Source: JABHIE01 sp964584805
Lineage (GTDB): Bacteria; Planctomycetota; UBA1135
Reading direction: 5' to 3'
NCBI GenBank assembly: GCA_964584805.1
Contig: CAZPAY010000014.1
Span: forward strand, 1 to 60,021
DNA length: 60,021 bases
In this document: positions 27,103-35,735 of the stretch, in pieces
Numbering within the stretch: the first letter of the stretch is position 1
How the letters are laid out: each line of letters starts with the position of its first letter
Translations under genes and position numbers: made by a program
The notes under the pieces: model-generated
Told to the model about the DNA's origin: nothing
What the model saw: only the letters and a program-made list of their open reading frames with translations
Databases searched by the model: none

Positions 27103-29099
27103 TGCTCTGGCCTCTGCATTAGTTTCTTCAAAATCAAAAGCGATCTTTCAGCTTCTGATCGCACAATCAAAGCCGTTTCATCTATTAGGACGACCTTGAG
27201 GAAATCAACAGATTGCGCAAATGGCAACCGACTCAATGCGCGCACAATTTCAAGTCGCAACTGCACATCGCCCACCGAAAAAGTATCAATCAGTGGTTCT
27301 ACTGCATGAGGATACCCGGATTCACCGAGGGCTTCGGCAAGGTCTGGGCGCAAGTCGACCTCGGCATCAAACGCCTCGGAGGATGTCCATTGATCGAGCA
27401 AGCGTGTCAAAGGCCAAACCGATTGTGGGTGTTTGAATCTACCGAGGCCAACCGCTGCATTTTTCACAACGAGAGGGTCGACATCTTCGAGGAAGTGGGC
27501 CAGCATGCCGACCACGCGGTTCGGGGCCAAGCGCCCACGGGAACGCTTAACGGGCAATGCCTCAAGCAAAGCTATCGTCTGTATTTTTACACGAGAAAGC
27601 GCAGGCAAAAACTTGCCAACGCCCGCGTGCCCGGCATCAAGGGCAAGTCGGAATCGAATATCAGCCGCTTCGAGCAAGTCGAAGCAGAGGTCAACGCGCC
27701 CCGCTTGCAATCGCGAAGACGCATCGCGAATTAAATCAGTCACTGCTCCGATATCAAAGGTACCGGCACCCGCCACGAAATTGGCTAGTTCACGATCTGC
27801 GGCCGTCCCAGAATTTTCAGCGCGCTTCAGGCGAGAGGCTAATTCTTCTTGATCAAGACTTTTTTGATACTGAAGAATGCCCGCAAGCCCAGCAAGAATA
27901 AACACAGCTACACCTGCAATAACGGCACCACGGTTTTTTTCAGCCACGCGCCACAAACGGGTGATTCCTCCGATTTGAGCTGTGCCGATGGCTTCGAAAT
28001 TTAAAATGTGGTGCATCTCGGAAGCAAATTCACCACATGAAACGAATCGCTGATCCGGATCTTTCTCCATCGCCTTTAAGACGATAATCTCCACATCTTT
28101 AGGCAACCTTGGATTGAGCTTGCGTGGAGAAACTGGGGGCTTGTACAAAATGGCTCGCAAAGTCGCTTCCATGGTGCCCTTGAGGAAAGGTTGCACCAAG
28201 GTCAACAACTCATAAAAAGTCACTGCGAGAGAATAGACATCGGTGCGATGGTCGACTGCGACGCGGCGGGTCATCGCTTGCTCGGGGCTGATATAGCCGG
28301 GCGAACCCAAAAATTCACCGGTGCGCGTGATGGAGACATCTGAATCGGTTTTTGCAATTCCAAAATCAGTCAACACCAACCGCCCCGTGCGATCGAAAAC
28401 TAAATTACTTGGCTTTATGTCGCGATGAATCACACCAGCACGGTGTGCGACCTCAAGTGCATCTGCGATATCCGCCATCATCGCGACGGCTTGATACACA
28501 TAATTTCCAACTCGAAATTGCATCACCGAGGGCTCGGTATCGGCAGGATCGCCCTCAGTATGAGCAACATCCGTTTGAAACAAATCAACCACAACGACAG
28601 GTTTATGACTGCGTTTTGCCTGGCGCAGTTCATCAATCACATCAGCCAAAGTCGGGCCTGTCAGGAAACGCATCGCGAAAAAATGAAGGCCATTCTCTTC
28701 ACCCACCGCATAAATGGGGATGATGCTGGGGTGGCTTAATCGAGCAACGGCTTCTGCTTCGCGCTTGAAGCGATGAAGAGCTCGCGAAGAGCGTGTCAAG
28801 CCTGGGTGCAAGACTTTAAGAGCCACGCGCCGAGAGAGGCTGATTTGCTCGGCCTTGTAAACGACACCCATGCCCCCGCGGCCCAGCTCGCGCACTATCC
28901 GAAAATCGCCAATGCAATCGCCAGGGCCAGGCTCTCGGAAAAGCGCCGAGCCGCTTAATGGCTCAGGTGTGGCTTGCCCCCCCGCGACGGGCTGTTCGTC
29001 AGCACCATCTCCCCCATCAATGCCTGATGGTGTATCACGCACTTTCTCGACGGCTTCGAAAAGCTTTCGGAGGTGGTCTTTCTCTTTGTCGTTTGCCAT
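27099..29099 (-). CDS. Transmembrane Ser/Thr protein kinase with HEAT-like repeats
   Basis: A 666-residue Hanks-type kinase. The catalytic domain (about 65-365) shows the glycine loop ELGRGGMGVVYKAEQ, the lysine in VALKVLHPG, the catalytic loop VIHRDIKPSNLVF, the DFGIAKTD magnesium motif and SPGYISPEQAM. A ~40-residue insertion lies just before the catalytic loop (around SHKPVVVVDLFQTD). A transmembrane helix (VIAGVAVFILAGLAGILQY, about 393-412) separates it from a C-terminal part with HEAT-like helical pairs (VVKNAAVGLGRFKHPQSVWP, LRLEIVRALSRLPFAQSVDF), probably periplasmic. Its stop overlaps the start of the binding lipoprotein, which suggests receptor-kinase signalling across the membrane. 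Confidence 0.9.
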   Translation of the reverse strand: MANDKEKDHLRKLFEAVEKVRDTPSGIDGGDGADEQPVAGGQATPEPLSGSALFREPGPGDCIGDFRIVRELGRGGMGVVYKAEQISLSRRVALKVLHPGLTRSSRALHRFKREAEAVARLSHPSIIPIYAVGEENGLHFFAMRFLTGPTLADVIDELRQAKRSHKPVVVVDLFQTDVAHTEGDPADTEPSVMQFRVGNYVYQAVAMMADIADALEVAHRAGVIHRDIKPSNLVFDRTGRLVLTDFGIAKTDSDVSITRTGEFLGSPGYISPEQAMTRRVAVDHRTDVYSLAVTFYELLTLVQPFLKGTMEATLRAILYKPPVSPRKLNPRLPKDVEIIVLKAMEKDPDQRFVSCGEFASEMHHILNFEAIGTAQIGGITRLWRVAEKNRGAVIAGVAVFILAGLAGILQYQKSLDQEELASRLKRAENSGTAADRELANFVAGAGTFDIGAVTDLIRDASSRLQAGRVDLCFDLLEAADIRFRLALDAGHAGVGKFLPALSRVKIQTIALLEALPVKRSRGRLAPNRVVGMLAHFLEDVDPLVVKNAAVGLGRFKHPQSVWPLTRLLDQWTSSEAFDAEVDLRPDLAEALGESGYPHAVEPLIDTFSVGDVQLRLEIVRALSRLPFAQSVDFLKVVLIDETALIVRSEAERSLLILKKLMQRPEQ

Positions 29100-29176
29100 A
29101 AGGCAGATAGGTAACTTTACCCTATTTTTATGCTGTCTGGTAGATGGAAACGAGGCGGAATGATTATGCTTTGATT

Positions 29177-30571
29177 ATGGCACGAACAGCATCGACTCTT
29201 TCCGTGATTGGACCAGAAGATGGCCGAGTTTTAGCGGAGGTCAGCCTAGCGCGCCAAGAAGACATCACAGCCGCTTTACTTGAGGCCGATTGTGCTCGAC
29301 CGGCTTTTTCTGCTGAGGGGAAAGTGACGCGTGCTAGCCGGCTGAGGTGGATTGCGGATGCCATCCAAGAGGAAAGCAAGCACTTTGCTGAACTCATCTG
29401 CGAAGAATCAGGGAAACCCATTCGTTATGCCACGGCAGAAGTAGCACGAGCCGTTCGCACCTTTTCTCTCGCGGCCGATGAAGCAGAAAAGTCTACTTAT
29501 CAAGAGCTCGACTTGGATGGGCGGCTAGCTTTACTTGAGCGTTTCCCAATAGGAGTTTGTGCTTTTATCACTCCTTTCAATTTCCCTCTGAATCTTGTGG
29601 CCCACAAAGTCGCCCCCGCGCTTGCGGCAGGATGCCCTTTTGTTTTGAAGCCCGCCGAAAAAACGCCGTTGACCGCTCTAGCTCTCGGCGAGATTCTGGA
29701 ACGATGCGAGCCTCCATTACCCGACGGAGCATTTTCCATCTGTGTTGCACTACCAGAAGAATGCGAACCACTTGCCCTTGACCCACGGGTAAAACATTTA
29801 AGCTTTACAGGGTCAGCCACCGTGGGGTGGCCGCTTAAAAGCAAAGCCATGCACGCCACGACCACCCTTGAACTTGGCGGCAATGCTGGGGCGATTCTTT
29901 GCGAGGATTGGGATCTTGAAGACGCGCTAAATGCCTGCACTCTGGGCGCATTTGCCTTTTCTGGGCAAGTCTGCATCAGCCTGCAACGCCTTTTAGTGGC
30001 CGAGCCATCTATGGAACGCGCCATTGCGGGGCTTGCGAAGCGGGCCGCAAAACTGAAACGCGGGCCGCTCAATGACCCTGCCACTGAAATTGGGCCTCTC
30101 ATCAACGAAGCCGCGGCCATGCGTATCGAAACTTGGGTGAATCACGCCATTCAAGCGGGGGCGCGACTTATCTACGGCGGCAAGCGCAGTGGCAGTTTTT
30201 ATATGCCTACTATCCTGGCGGATGTCCCACACTCGTGCGACATTTGGAAAGAGGAGGCCTTTGGCCCCGTGGTTTGCATCGAGGCATGGAGCCAATTCGA
30301 ACAAGCTTTGCAGACAGCAAATGACTCTCCGTGGGGCTTGCAAACAGCGGTTTTTACCCACAATCGCATCAGGATGGAGCAGGCCTTCCACGCATTAGAA
30401 GTGGGGCAAGTCATCATCGGTGACTCACCCAGTTTTCGGGTGGATGAAATGCCTTATGGCGGCGTCAAGCAATCAGGCATAGGGCGCGAAGGCCTGAGCT
30501 ATGCCATCGAGGCCATGACCGAACCCAGATTATTGGTGCTACCCAAAGCCACAAAAGACGAAAGAGATTAG
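29177..30571 (+). CDS. NAD(P)-dependent aldehyde dehydrogenase
   Basis: A 464-residue aldehyde dehydrogenase that oxidises an aldehyde to the acid. Catalytic features: the substrate/cofactor strand FITPFNFPLNLVAHKVAPAL, the general base Glu in TLELGGNAGAILCED, and the nucleophilic Cys in FAFSGQVCISLQRLLV; EEAFGPVVCIE is the late cofactor motif. The aldehyde is unknown; the length and wording resemble lactaldehyde/glyceraldehyde-phosphate-type branches. The ATG at 29177 is preferred to 29144 because GAGGCGG precedes it and the family begins near this point. It is divergent from the kinase and convergent with the symporter, sharing a four-base end overlap with the latter. Confidence 0.9.
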   Translation: MARTASTLSVIGPEDGRVLAEVSLARQEDITAALLEADCARPAFSAEGKVTRASRLRWIADAIQEESKHFAELICEESGKPIRYATAEVARAVRTFSLAADEAEKSTYQELDLDGRLALLERFPIGVCAFITPFNFPLNLVAHKVAPALAAGCPFVLKPAEKTPLTALALGEILERCEPPLPDGAFSICVALPEECEPLALDPRVKHLSFTGSATVGWPLKSKAMHATTTLELGGNAGAILCEDWDLEDALNACTLGAFAFSGQVCISLQRLLVAEPSMERAIAGLAKRAAKLKRGPLNDPATEIGPLINEAAAMRIETWVNHAIQAGARLIYGGKRSGSFYMPTILADVPHSCDIWKEEAFGPVVCIEAWSQFEQALQTANDSPWGLQTAVFTHNRIRMEQAFHALEVGQVIIGDSPSFRVDEMPYGGVKQSGIGREGLSYAIEAMTEPRLLVLPKATKDERD

Positions 30572-32541
30572 AACTCTTTTTCTACTGTCACTTTGCGGCC
30601 CTCTTGGAAATGAGCGGCCTCGGCGACATCGGGTGCAAGGCGAATGAGACCAGGCTCACCAGCATCTGCAACTTCAAATCGAGCGTGAGCCGAGCGCAAA
30701 CCACCGAGCCACCATCGCTGGTCGCAAACATAAACCAGATCGCCTGCGTTGGCGGCCATTTGACCCAGCGCTGTCGCATCAACAAGGACCATCCCTGGCT
30801 CGAGGCTGTCGTCAATCTGCCAAGCGGCGAGGACTTTCTCACCCCGCGCATCATTGGGCACACCGCCTTTAAAAGCGTGGCGCGCCGTCCCAAGAGTCCA
30901 GAGAGTGAGTCCACGGTTTTCGTCTGAATCGGAGACATCGAAAGCGTTCGAAACGACTTGTTTGCTATAAGGCCAAAGTGTGCCTACAACGCCAGCGCCG
31001 AAACAAACCACAATGTTGTAAAGGGCGCCAATGTATTTGTAAGGCGTTTCACCGGCGGCATCGATGCCATGGCTGAAGGGTGCGATCAAAGTGCCTGGGA
31101 AGAAGCGCCCCAAAACCATCAAACCCGCGCCCGCGACAAAGACGGAAACGGCACCCCGTGCATTAAAGCGACGCCAGAAGATGCCAAGGAAAATTGCTGT
31201 CACTAAGGGCGGGGTCAAAGTGGCGTGGAAGAAACCGTGCGCCTCATAGAGGCTATCGAACTTACTGAAACCCCAAGCAGAACCTACACCCACAATAGTA
31301 GCGAGGGCTGACACAAGCATCGCGACTTTGAGGTAATGGCCGTCTGTGCGCACCTCTTTACGAGAATCAACAATCGGGCGATAAATATCATTAATCACCA
31401 CAGCAGCGACTGCGTTAATCAAAGTATCGACCGTGCTCATTAAAGCCGCAGTTACGGCGGCAACGAAGAAGCCAAAACCTGCGGGCGTCGTCAGGAGAGC
31501 GGTCACGCGCACAAAAATGTCGTCGGCAGCAATATCGGCAGGCAAATCACCCTGAATGACCATGCCACGGCCAATCCAACCGGCACAGGCCACTGCAATC
31601 GCCGATATGGGCAGCAAGAACAGCACATTAAAGGCAGCAGCTTTTCGGCCATCATCGACCGACTTGCAAGCCATGAAGCGCATGATGAGGCCCTGATTCA
31701 TAAACAAGAAACCAATACTGCCCGCGATGGCGTCTTGCCAGAAAATGCCTACAAAGTTGAAAGATGGGTCGTCATTAAAATGCGCCAGCGGCAATTTAAA
31801 TTCTCGCGGGAGAATCTCCCAGAGAGCATCGAAACCTCCGAACCAATTAAGCCCAAGAAAGAACAGAGCAATCCCGGCCAACAGCAAGATGAAGCCCTGA
31901 AGGAGGTCAGTGAAAATCACAGCCGTTTGGCCACCAAAAGTGATGTAGACACCCGCGACAGCGGCGACCACCCAAATAATCGTGATGAGATCCCAGCCCA
32001 GGACACCTGCCAAAATCGGCTGAAGTGTTTTTGCCATCGTGACAAAACCAATGCCGATGTAACCCAGCATGAACAGCAATAAAGCGACTGTGGCGAGCAC
32101 TCGCACAGTGCGGTTAAAGCGTCTCTCGAAATATTCAGGAATCGAGCGCACGCGCAAGTAATAAATAATCGGCAACCACCCGAACATAAAGAGTGGCATA
32201 AAAAACCAATCATTCAGGTAGGCCATCGTGCCCGAGATGCCGTGCTCAAAGGCCTTAGATGAATATTTCAAGAAGCTGTGGCTCCCCACCCCAGTCGCAA
32301 CGATGGACATCGTAATGAGCCACCATGAAAAACGACGGCCGCCAAAGAAGAAGTCGCTCGTTGACTTATTGAATCGAGCAAACCAAGAGCCAAAGCCCAA
32401 AACGACGATGAAATAGCCGATCACGATGGCCCAGAAAACCCAACTCTCGCCGGCCTTGGCGGCCGCACTCATGGCTTTAGCTGTTTGGGGATCAGCGCTG
32501 TGCTGAAGAAGTGGGGTCAAGAATAGAGAGAGAAATGACAC
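30568..32541 (-). CDS. Sodium/solute symporter (SSS family)
   Basis: A 657-residue inner-membrane carrier that couples solute entry to the sodium gradient. It has about 12-14 helices, including GFGSWFARFNKSTSDFFFGG after the first helix, the family region GVYITFGGQTAVIFTDLLQG, and VTAALMSTVDTLINAVAAVV, a variant of the SSS signature. After the last helix come about 100 soluble residues (from DSDENRGLTLWTLGTARHAF on) that form a cytosolic tail of unknown role. The substrate is not identifiable. The small two-helix protein just upstream in the same operon may be its partner. Confidence 0.88.
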   Translation of the reverse strand: MSFLSLFLTPLLQHSADPQTAKAMSAAAKAGESWVFWAIVIGYFIVVLGFGSWFARFNKSTSDFFFGGRRFSWWLITMSIVATGVGSHSFLKYSSKAFEHGISGTMAYLNDWFFMPLFMFGWLPIIYYLRVRSIPEYFERRFNRTVRVLATVALLLFMLGYIGIGFVTMAKTLQPILAGVLGWDLITIIWVVAAVAGVYITFGGQTAVIFTDLLQGFILLLAGIALFFLGLNWFGGFDALWEILPREFKLPLAHFNDDPSFNFVGIFWQDAIAGSIGFLFMNQGLIMRFMACKSVDDGRKAAAFNVLFLLPISAIAVACAGWIGRGMVIQGDLPADIAADDIFVRVTALLTTPAGFGFFVAAVTAALMSTVDTLINAVAAVVINDIYRPIVDSRKEVRTDGHYLKVAMLVSALATIVGVGSAWGFSKFDSLYEAHGFFHATLTPPLVTAIFLGIFWRRFNARGAVSVFVAGAGLMVLGRFFPGTLIAPFSHGIDAAGETPYKYIGALYNIVVCFGAGVVGTLWPYSKQVVSNAFDVSDSDENRGLTLWTLGTARHAFKGGVPNDARGEKVLAAWQIDDSLEPGMVLVDATALGQMAANAGDLVYVCDQRWWLGGLRSAHARFEVADAGEPGLIRLAPDVAEAAHFQEGRKVTVEKEF

Positions 32542-32553
32542 GGCAAATAGGAG

Positions 32554-32781
32554 TTAAGCGTAAAGAGCAGCAAGCGTGCTAATGCCGTGGATAGCGGCGT
32601 ACCAGACAAAGCCAAAAATCAGCACATTCAGCCAGCGGCGATGGCGTGGCTCAGAAGAGCGAAAGCCCTCACTACGCAAGACCATAAACAAACCACCGAA
32701 CAAAGCGAGGCCACCGACTCCATACAAGTAAATGTAAGGCAACCAGACGCGCTCAAAGGTAAGGACTGCTTCTTCTCCCAT
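32554..32781 (-). CDS. Small two-helix membrane protein
   Basis: A 75-residue protein with two predicted transmembrane helices (YIYLYGVGGLALFGGLFMVL and WLNVLIFGFVWYAAIHGIST) joined by a basic, hydrophilic loop. It lies 12 bases upstream of the symporter start and 17 bases downstream of the HAD-like gene, all on the same strand. I infer an accessory subunit of the symporter by context, not by sequence recognition. Confidence 0.75.
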   Translation of the reverse strand: MGEEAVLTFERVWLPYIYLYGVGGLALFGGLFMVLRSEGFRSSEPRHRRWLNVLIFGFVWYAAIHGISTLAALYA

Positions 32782-32798
32782 GTTGGAATGATAGCGGC

Positions 32799-33713
32799 TC
32801 AGCGACGGCTCATGCGATGTTGCAAGGCCAAAACGAGGCGTGGCAGTGAGGTCACATGAGGGATGAGGTGGTCGACATTGCTCGGGGATGTGCCGATTGA
32901 ATCGAGCACCCAGTCAGGCGTATGCCTCATATGCATGACACCCACCTCTTTCGGTGCCGACGCGTGGCCATCAACGCGCAATGAAACCGGGGTTGCCAAG
33001 TCCAAGGAGAGAACATCGCCAATCACCATATCTGGCGATTCTTGCTCAAGGATGGCTCGATATTCTGGGCGATCGACATGGACATCACGCCCACCAAAAG
33101 AAAGTGTGCGACCAGAATTGCCTAGAAACTGCTTGCCCGCACGGCCAAAAACGCGCAATGGTGCCGCGCCAAGAGGCGTTTCTCGCCCATCGACTACTCG
33201 AAAATCGTGATGAGCAAACCAATCCACGACTTTGCCAGCGGGCGCATTGGTCACAAAGGTCACGACCACATCGTGCTCAAGCAGCCAATTGAGAACGCCT
33301 TCGCTGCCGGCTACCAAATCATGCGAGACATTGCTGCGGAAAGCGTCGCAAGTTGTGTGGTAGCAGTCGTCCAAAAAGAGCAGGACGGTTTCAAATTTCT
33401 GCAAAATGCGGCCACGATAAAAACGGGTGCGCTCGCAACCGCCGGCATCGATGTACTGCCCCACCGAAGTGGGCATGGCGAAAACATCCTCGTCAACAAA
33501 GGAACTCAATCGGCCGCCGAGTTTCCAACCATGCAAATGTGGCTCATTCAGGACATCTTGCACAAAGCGCGCGTAATCTTCCTCGACCTCAGAACGCGTG
33601 CGACCTGAAAATGCCTGCAAACGCCCCATGACCGTCTCATGGACGGCTCGCAATTCGGCGGACGTTTCCGTCCAGACGCCGTCGAAATCTGAAATGAGAT
33701 GGAAGCGTGACAA
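32799..33713 (-). CDS. HAD-like phosphatase/hydrolase
   Basis: A 304-residue soluble protein whose N-terminus LISDFDGVWTETSAEL carries a haloacid-dehalogenase-type DxDG motif: the first Asp would form the phospho-enzyme intermediate and the second act as acid/base. VVTFVTNAPAGKVVDWF fits motif II (Thr/Ser) and SPDMVIGDVLSLDLATP the Asp-containing motif IV. The middle of the protein (about 60-150) would be the cap. The substrate is unknown. It is the first gene of a probable three-gene operon with the small membrane protein and the symporter. Confidence 0.75.
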   Translation of the reverse strand: MSRFHLISDFDGVWTETSAELRAVHETVMGRLQAFSGRTRSEVEEDYARFVQDVLNEPHLHGWKLGGRLSSFVDEDVFAMPTSVGQYIDAGGCERTRFYRGRILQKFETVLLFLDDCYHTTCDAFRSNVSHDLVAGSEGVLNWLLEHDVVVTFVTNAPAGKVVDWFAHHDFRVVDGRETPLGAAPLRVFGRAGKQFLGNSGRTLSFGGRDVHVDRPEYRAILEQESPDMVIGDVLSLDLATPVSLRVDGHASAPKEVGVMHMRHTPDWVLDSIGTSPSNVDHLIPHVTSLPRLVLALQHRMSRR

Positions 33714-33748
33714 GGGGCAACATCATAAAGACGCGCCCGCAAATGCTC

Positions 33749-34600
33749 TTAGAGATCTCGGCTCAATCGAGCATGACCGGGGCCGAGGACACTGTCTTCG
33801 CCTGGACCAGCGAGAATTTTTCCGTCGAAAGAGACGAGCACATACCGAAAGGTCGTTAGCGTGCCATCTGACCCATTCAACACGACATTATCGAATCGCC
33901 CGACCTCGTCGTTTGTAAACAACATCGCGTCTTGGTTTGTAAAATCGCCAAGAATACTGTGAACCACTCTCGAACTAGGCAATTCGTTGTAGCGCACTTC
34001 GCCACCCAAGACAGAGCCAAAAGCATCGAATTCGACACTCAAAAAGGCACCTCGAGTTTCGTCAAAAGCTGGGCCAGACCAAGTGCCTTGTATGTGATTC
34101 TCTAAAGAAAAAGCGCCAGGAAAACTACGGACAAAAGAGAAAGTGCCTAACGATGCGCTGCCGTCGTCATGGAGAGATTGGTAAACCCCAGCCAAGTGAC
34201 GGCCCGTGGCATCCATTGCGCCAGTCAAAGTTTGGGCAGAAAGTTTGGTGTAACCATTGGAAACAATCGTGCTCGAAAAGGCACCCTCGGCGGACAACAG
34301 CTGAGCCATTTCAGAATTTCCTGCGCTCCATTCGACTGATTCTGAATCAACGAGCTCATAAAGTTGGCCGTATTCGTCAAATCGCATATAGGCCACCCGG
34401 TCGGCAGAAGGGGGCAGAGTCGGAGAAAAAGTGCCGACCCATGACCCAGACAAATCGGTAATCGACAAAGGCGTACTTGCGTTACCAGCGTTTGAGCCAG
34501 TGGTGCCAGTAGAATCAGCATCGACCTCCTCGCCACCGCAAGAAAGAAATAGAAAGGAAAGGAGAATACTCCGCGTGAATGTAGGGTGTAGAGAGATCAT
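33749..34600 (-). CDS. Lipoprotein of unknown function, tandem paralogue A
   Basis: A 283-residue predicted lipoprotein with lipobox FLSC after a short hydrophobic stretch (SILLSFLFLSCGGEE), followed by a Thr/Ser/Asn-rich linker. The body contains two similar beta-rich halves, each opening with a GSWVG-type strand (LSGSWVGTFSPTLPPS and IQGTWSGPAFDETRG). It aligns along most of its length with the neighbour at 34653, so the two arose by tandem duplication. A lipocalin-like or small-barrel fold is possible but not proven; no function is known. Confidence 0.78.
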   Translation of the reverse strand: MISLHPTFTRSILLSFLFLSCGGEEVDADSTGTTGSNAGNASTPLSITDLSGSWVGTFSPTLPPSADRVAYMRFDEYGQLYELVDSESVEWSAGNSEMAQLLSAEGAFSSTIVSNGYTKLSAQTLTGAMDATGRHLAGVYQSLHDDGSASLGTFSFVRSFPGAFSLENHIQGTWSGPAFDETRGAFLSVEFDAFGSVLGGEVRYNELPSSRVVHSILGDFTNQDAMLFTNDEVGRFDNVVLNGSDGTLTTFRYVLVSFDGKILAGPGEDSVLGPGHARLSRDL

Positions 34601-34652
34601 GAGAATGCCTCATGCAAAAATACCATACGGCGCGGCGTGGGGGCAGTTTTTT

Positions 34653-35543
34653 TTAGTAAACACGGACGGCACGCATTTCGCCCGCCCCCAGTTCCGTATC
34701 TTCGCCTACTCCGCCAATTATCATTCCATCGGCAGACACGATTAAGAAGCGAAAGGTGGTAACAGCGCCATCTTCGGAATGGAGAGTCACATTATCCATG
34801 CGACCCACAGCATCGTCAGTAAAAGTGAAAGCGCTCGTATTTGAGCCATCTAATGAGAATGAGTGAATCGACTCCCAATTCAATTGAGGCCCTTCTGTGA
34901 TTTCGCCTGAAAGGAGCTCACCAGCGGCATCTAACTCAAACGAAATCGTGACACCCTTTCTTGAATCATTGAAAGCTGGCCCAACCCAAGAGCCACTGAG
35001 GTATGCAGAAGGAGTGAAGAAGCCTGGGCTGGAGCGCGTCATTGAAAAAGTGCCGTCTTGGATACGCACGCCGTCCTTGGAGAGCTCGTAGTAACCCTCC
35101 AGAACATTACGAGAAGCATCCATAGTGCCTGTAAAGATTTGGGCGAACTGCTCGCCATAACTTGCCATCATGGAACATGAGAATACCCCGTTTTCAGCTA
35201 GAGTCGCCGAAAGATTGGCCGTAGCTTGGTACCACTCAAATGCATCGGTGTCGGCGCATTCAGTCAGTTGCCCAAGCGGGTTGAACTTTAAATAACCACC
35301 ACGCGAGGGTTGCAGAGAGTCACTAGGCGTCAGGACACCCACCCATGAGCCATCTAAATCGGTAGACGAAAAAGGGGTCGTTGACCCGCCTGCGCCCACA
35401 TTTCCTGTGGCGGCTCCGACGAGGTCACCCCCGTCAAGACATGAGGGAGCCAGAGCCATAATAAACAAGGCACTGATGCGGCATAAATGGCCGCTGTTGA
35501 TGAGGTTATTCACAGTATTCGTCAGATTGAGTAATGCACTCAA
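34653..35543 (-). CDS. Lipoprotein of unknown function, tandem paralogue B
   Basis: A 296-residue paralogue of the preceding protein. Shared landmarks are the start of the body STDLDGSWVGVLTPSDSL, the second half LSGSWVGPAFNDSRKGV, and the C-terminal DNVTLHSEDGAVTTFRFLIV matching DNVVLNGSDGTLTTFRYVLV in paralogue A. A lipobox-like APSC ends a hydrophobic segment around residue 35, so translation may start later than the ATG at 35543 used here. The two genes are separated by 52 bases and probably co-transcribed. Function unknown. Confidence 0.75.
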   Translation of the reverse strand: MSALLNLTNTVNNLINSGHLCRISALFIMALAPSCLDGGDLVGAATGNVGAGGSTTPFSSTDLDGSWVGVLTPSDSLQPSRGGYLKFNPLGQLTECADTDAFEWYQATANLSATLAENGVFSCSMMASYGEQFAQIFTGTMDASRNVLEGYYELSKDGVRIQDGTFSMTRSSPGFFTPSAYLSGSWVGPAFNDSRKGVTISFELDAAGELLSGEITEGPQLNWESIHSFSLDGSNTSAFTFTDDAVGRMDNVTLHSEDGAVTTFRFLIVSADGMIIGGVGEDTELGAGEMRAVRVY

Positions 35544-35616
35544 AGGGTGGCGGATGTGTGAAGTGGTGCGCCTATTGTATACGAAATCACTATTTGTGCG
35601 AAAGAAAATGCAATTT

Positions 35617-35646
35617 TTTACATAAAGCTTAAAACTTCCCTATATT
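35617..35646 (+). promoter_or_regulatory. Probable sigma-70-type promoter of the M36 peptidase gene
   Basis: TTTACA at 35617-35622 (5 of 6 to the -35 consensus) and TATATT at 35641-35646 (5 of 6 to the -10 consensus) are 18 bases apart in an AT-rich stretch, predicting a start near 35653 and a leader of about 80 bases. The assignment is by eye. Confidence 0.5.
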
Positions 35647-35735
35647 ATTAGAATAAGTGCGGAACCAAAGCGTGTTTCGCGGCTTCATACAGGCTCGGAA
35701 TCCCTTCCGCCAATCCCTACTTCTCTTCCTCCATC

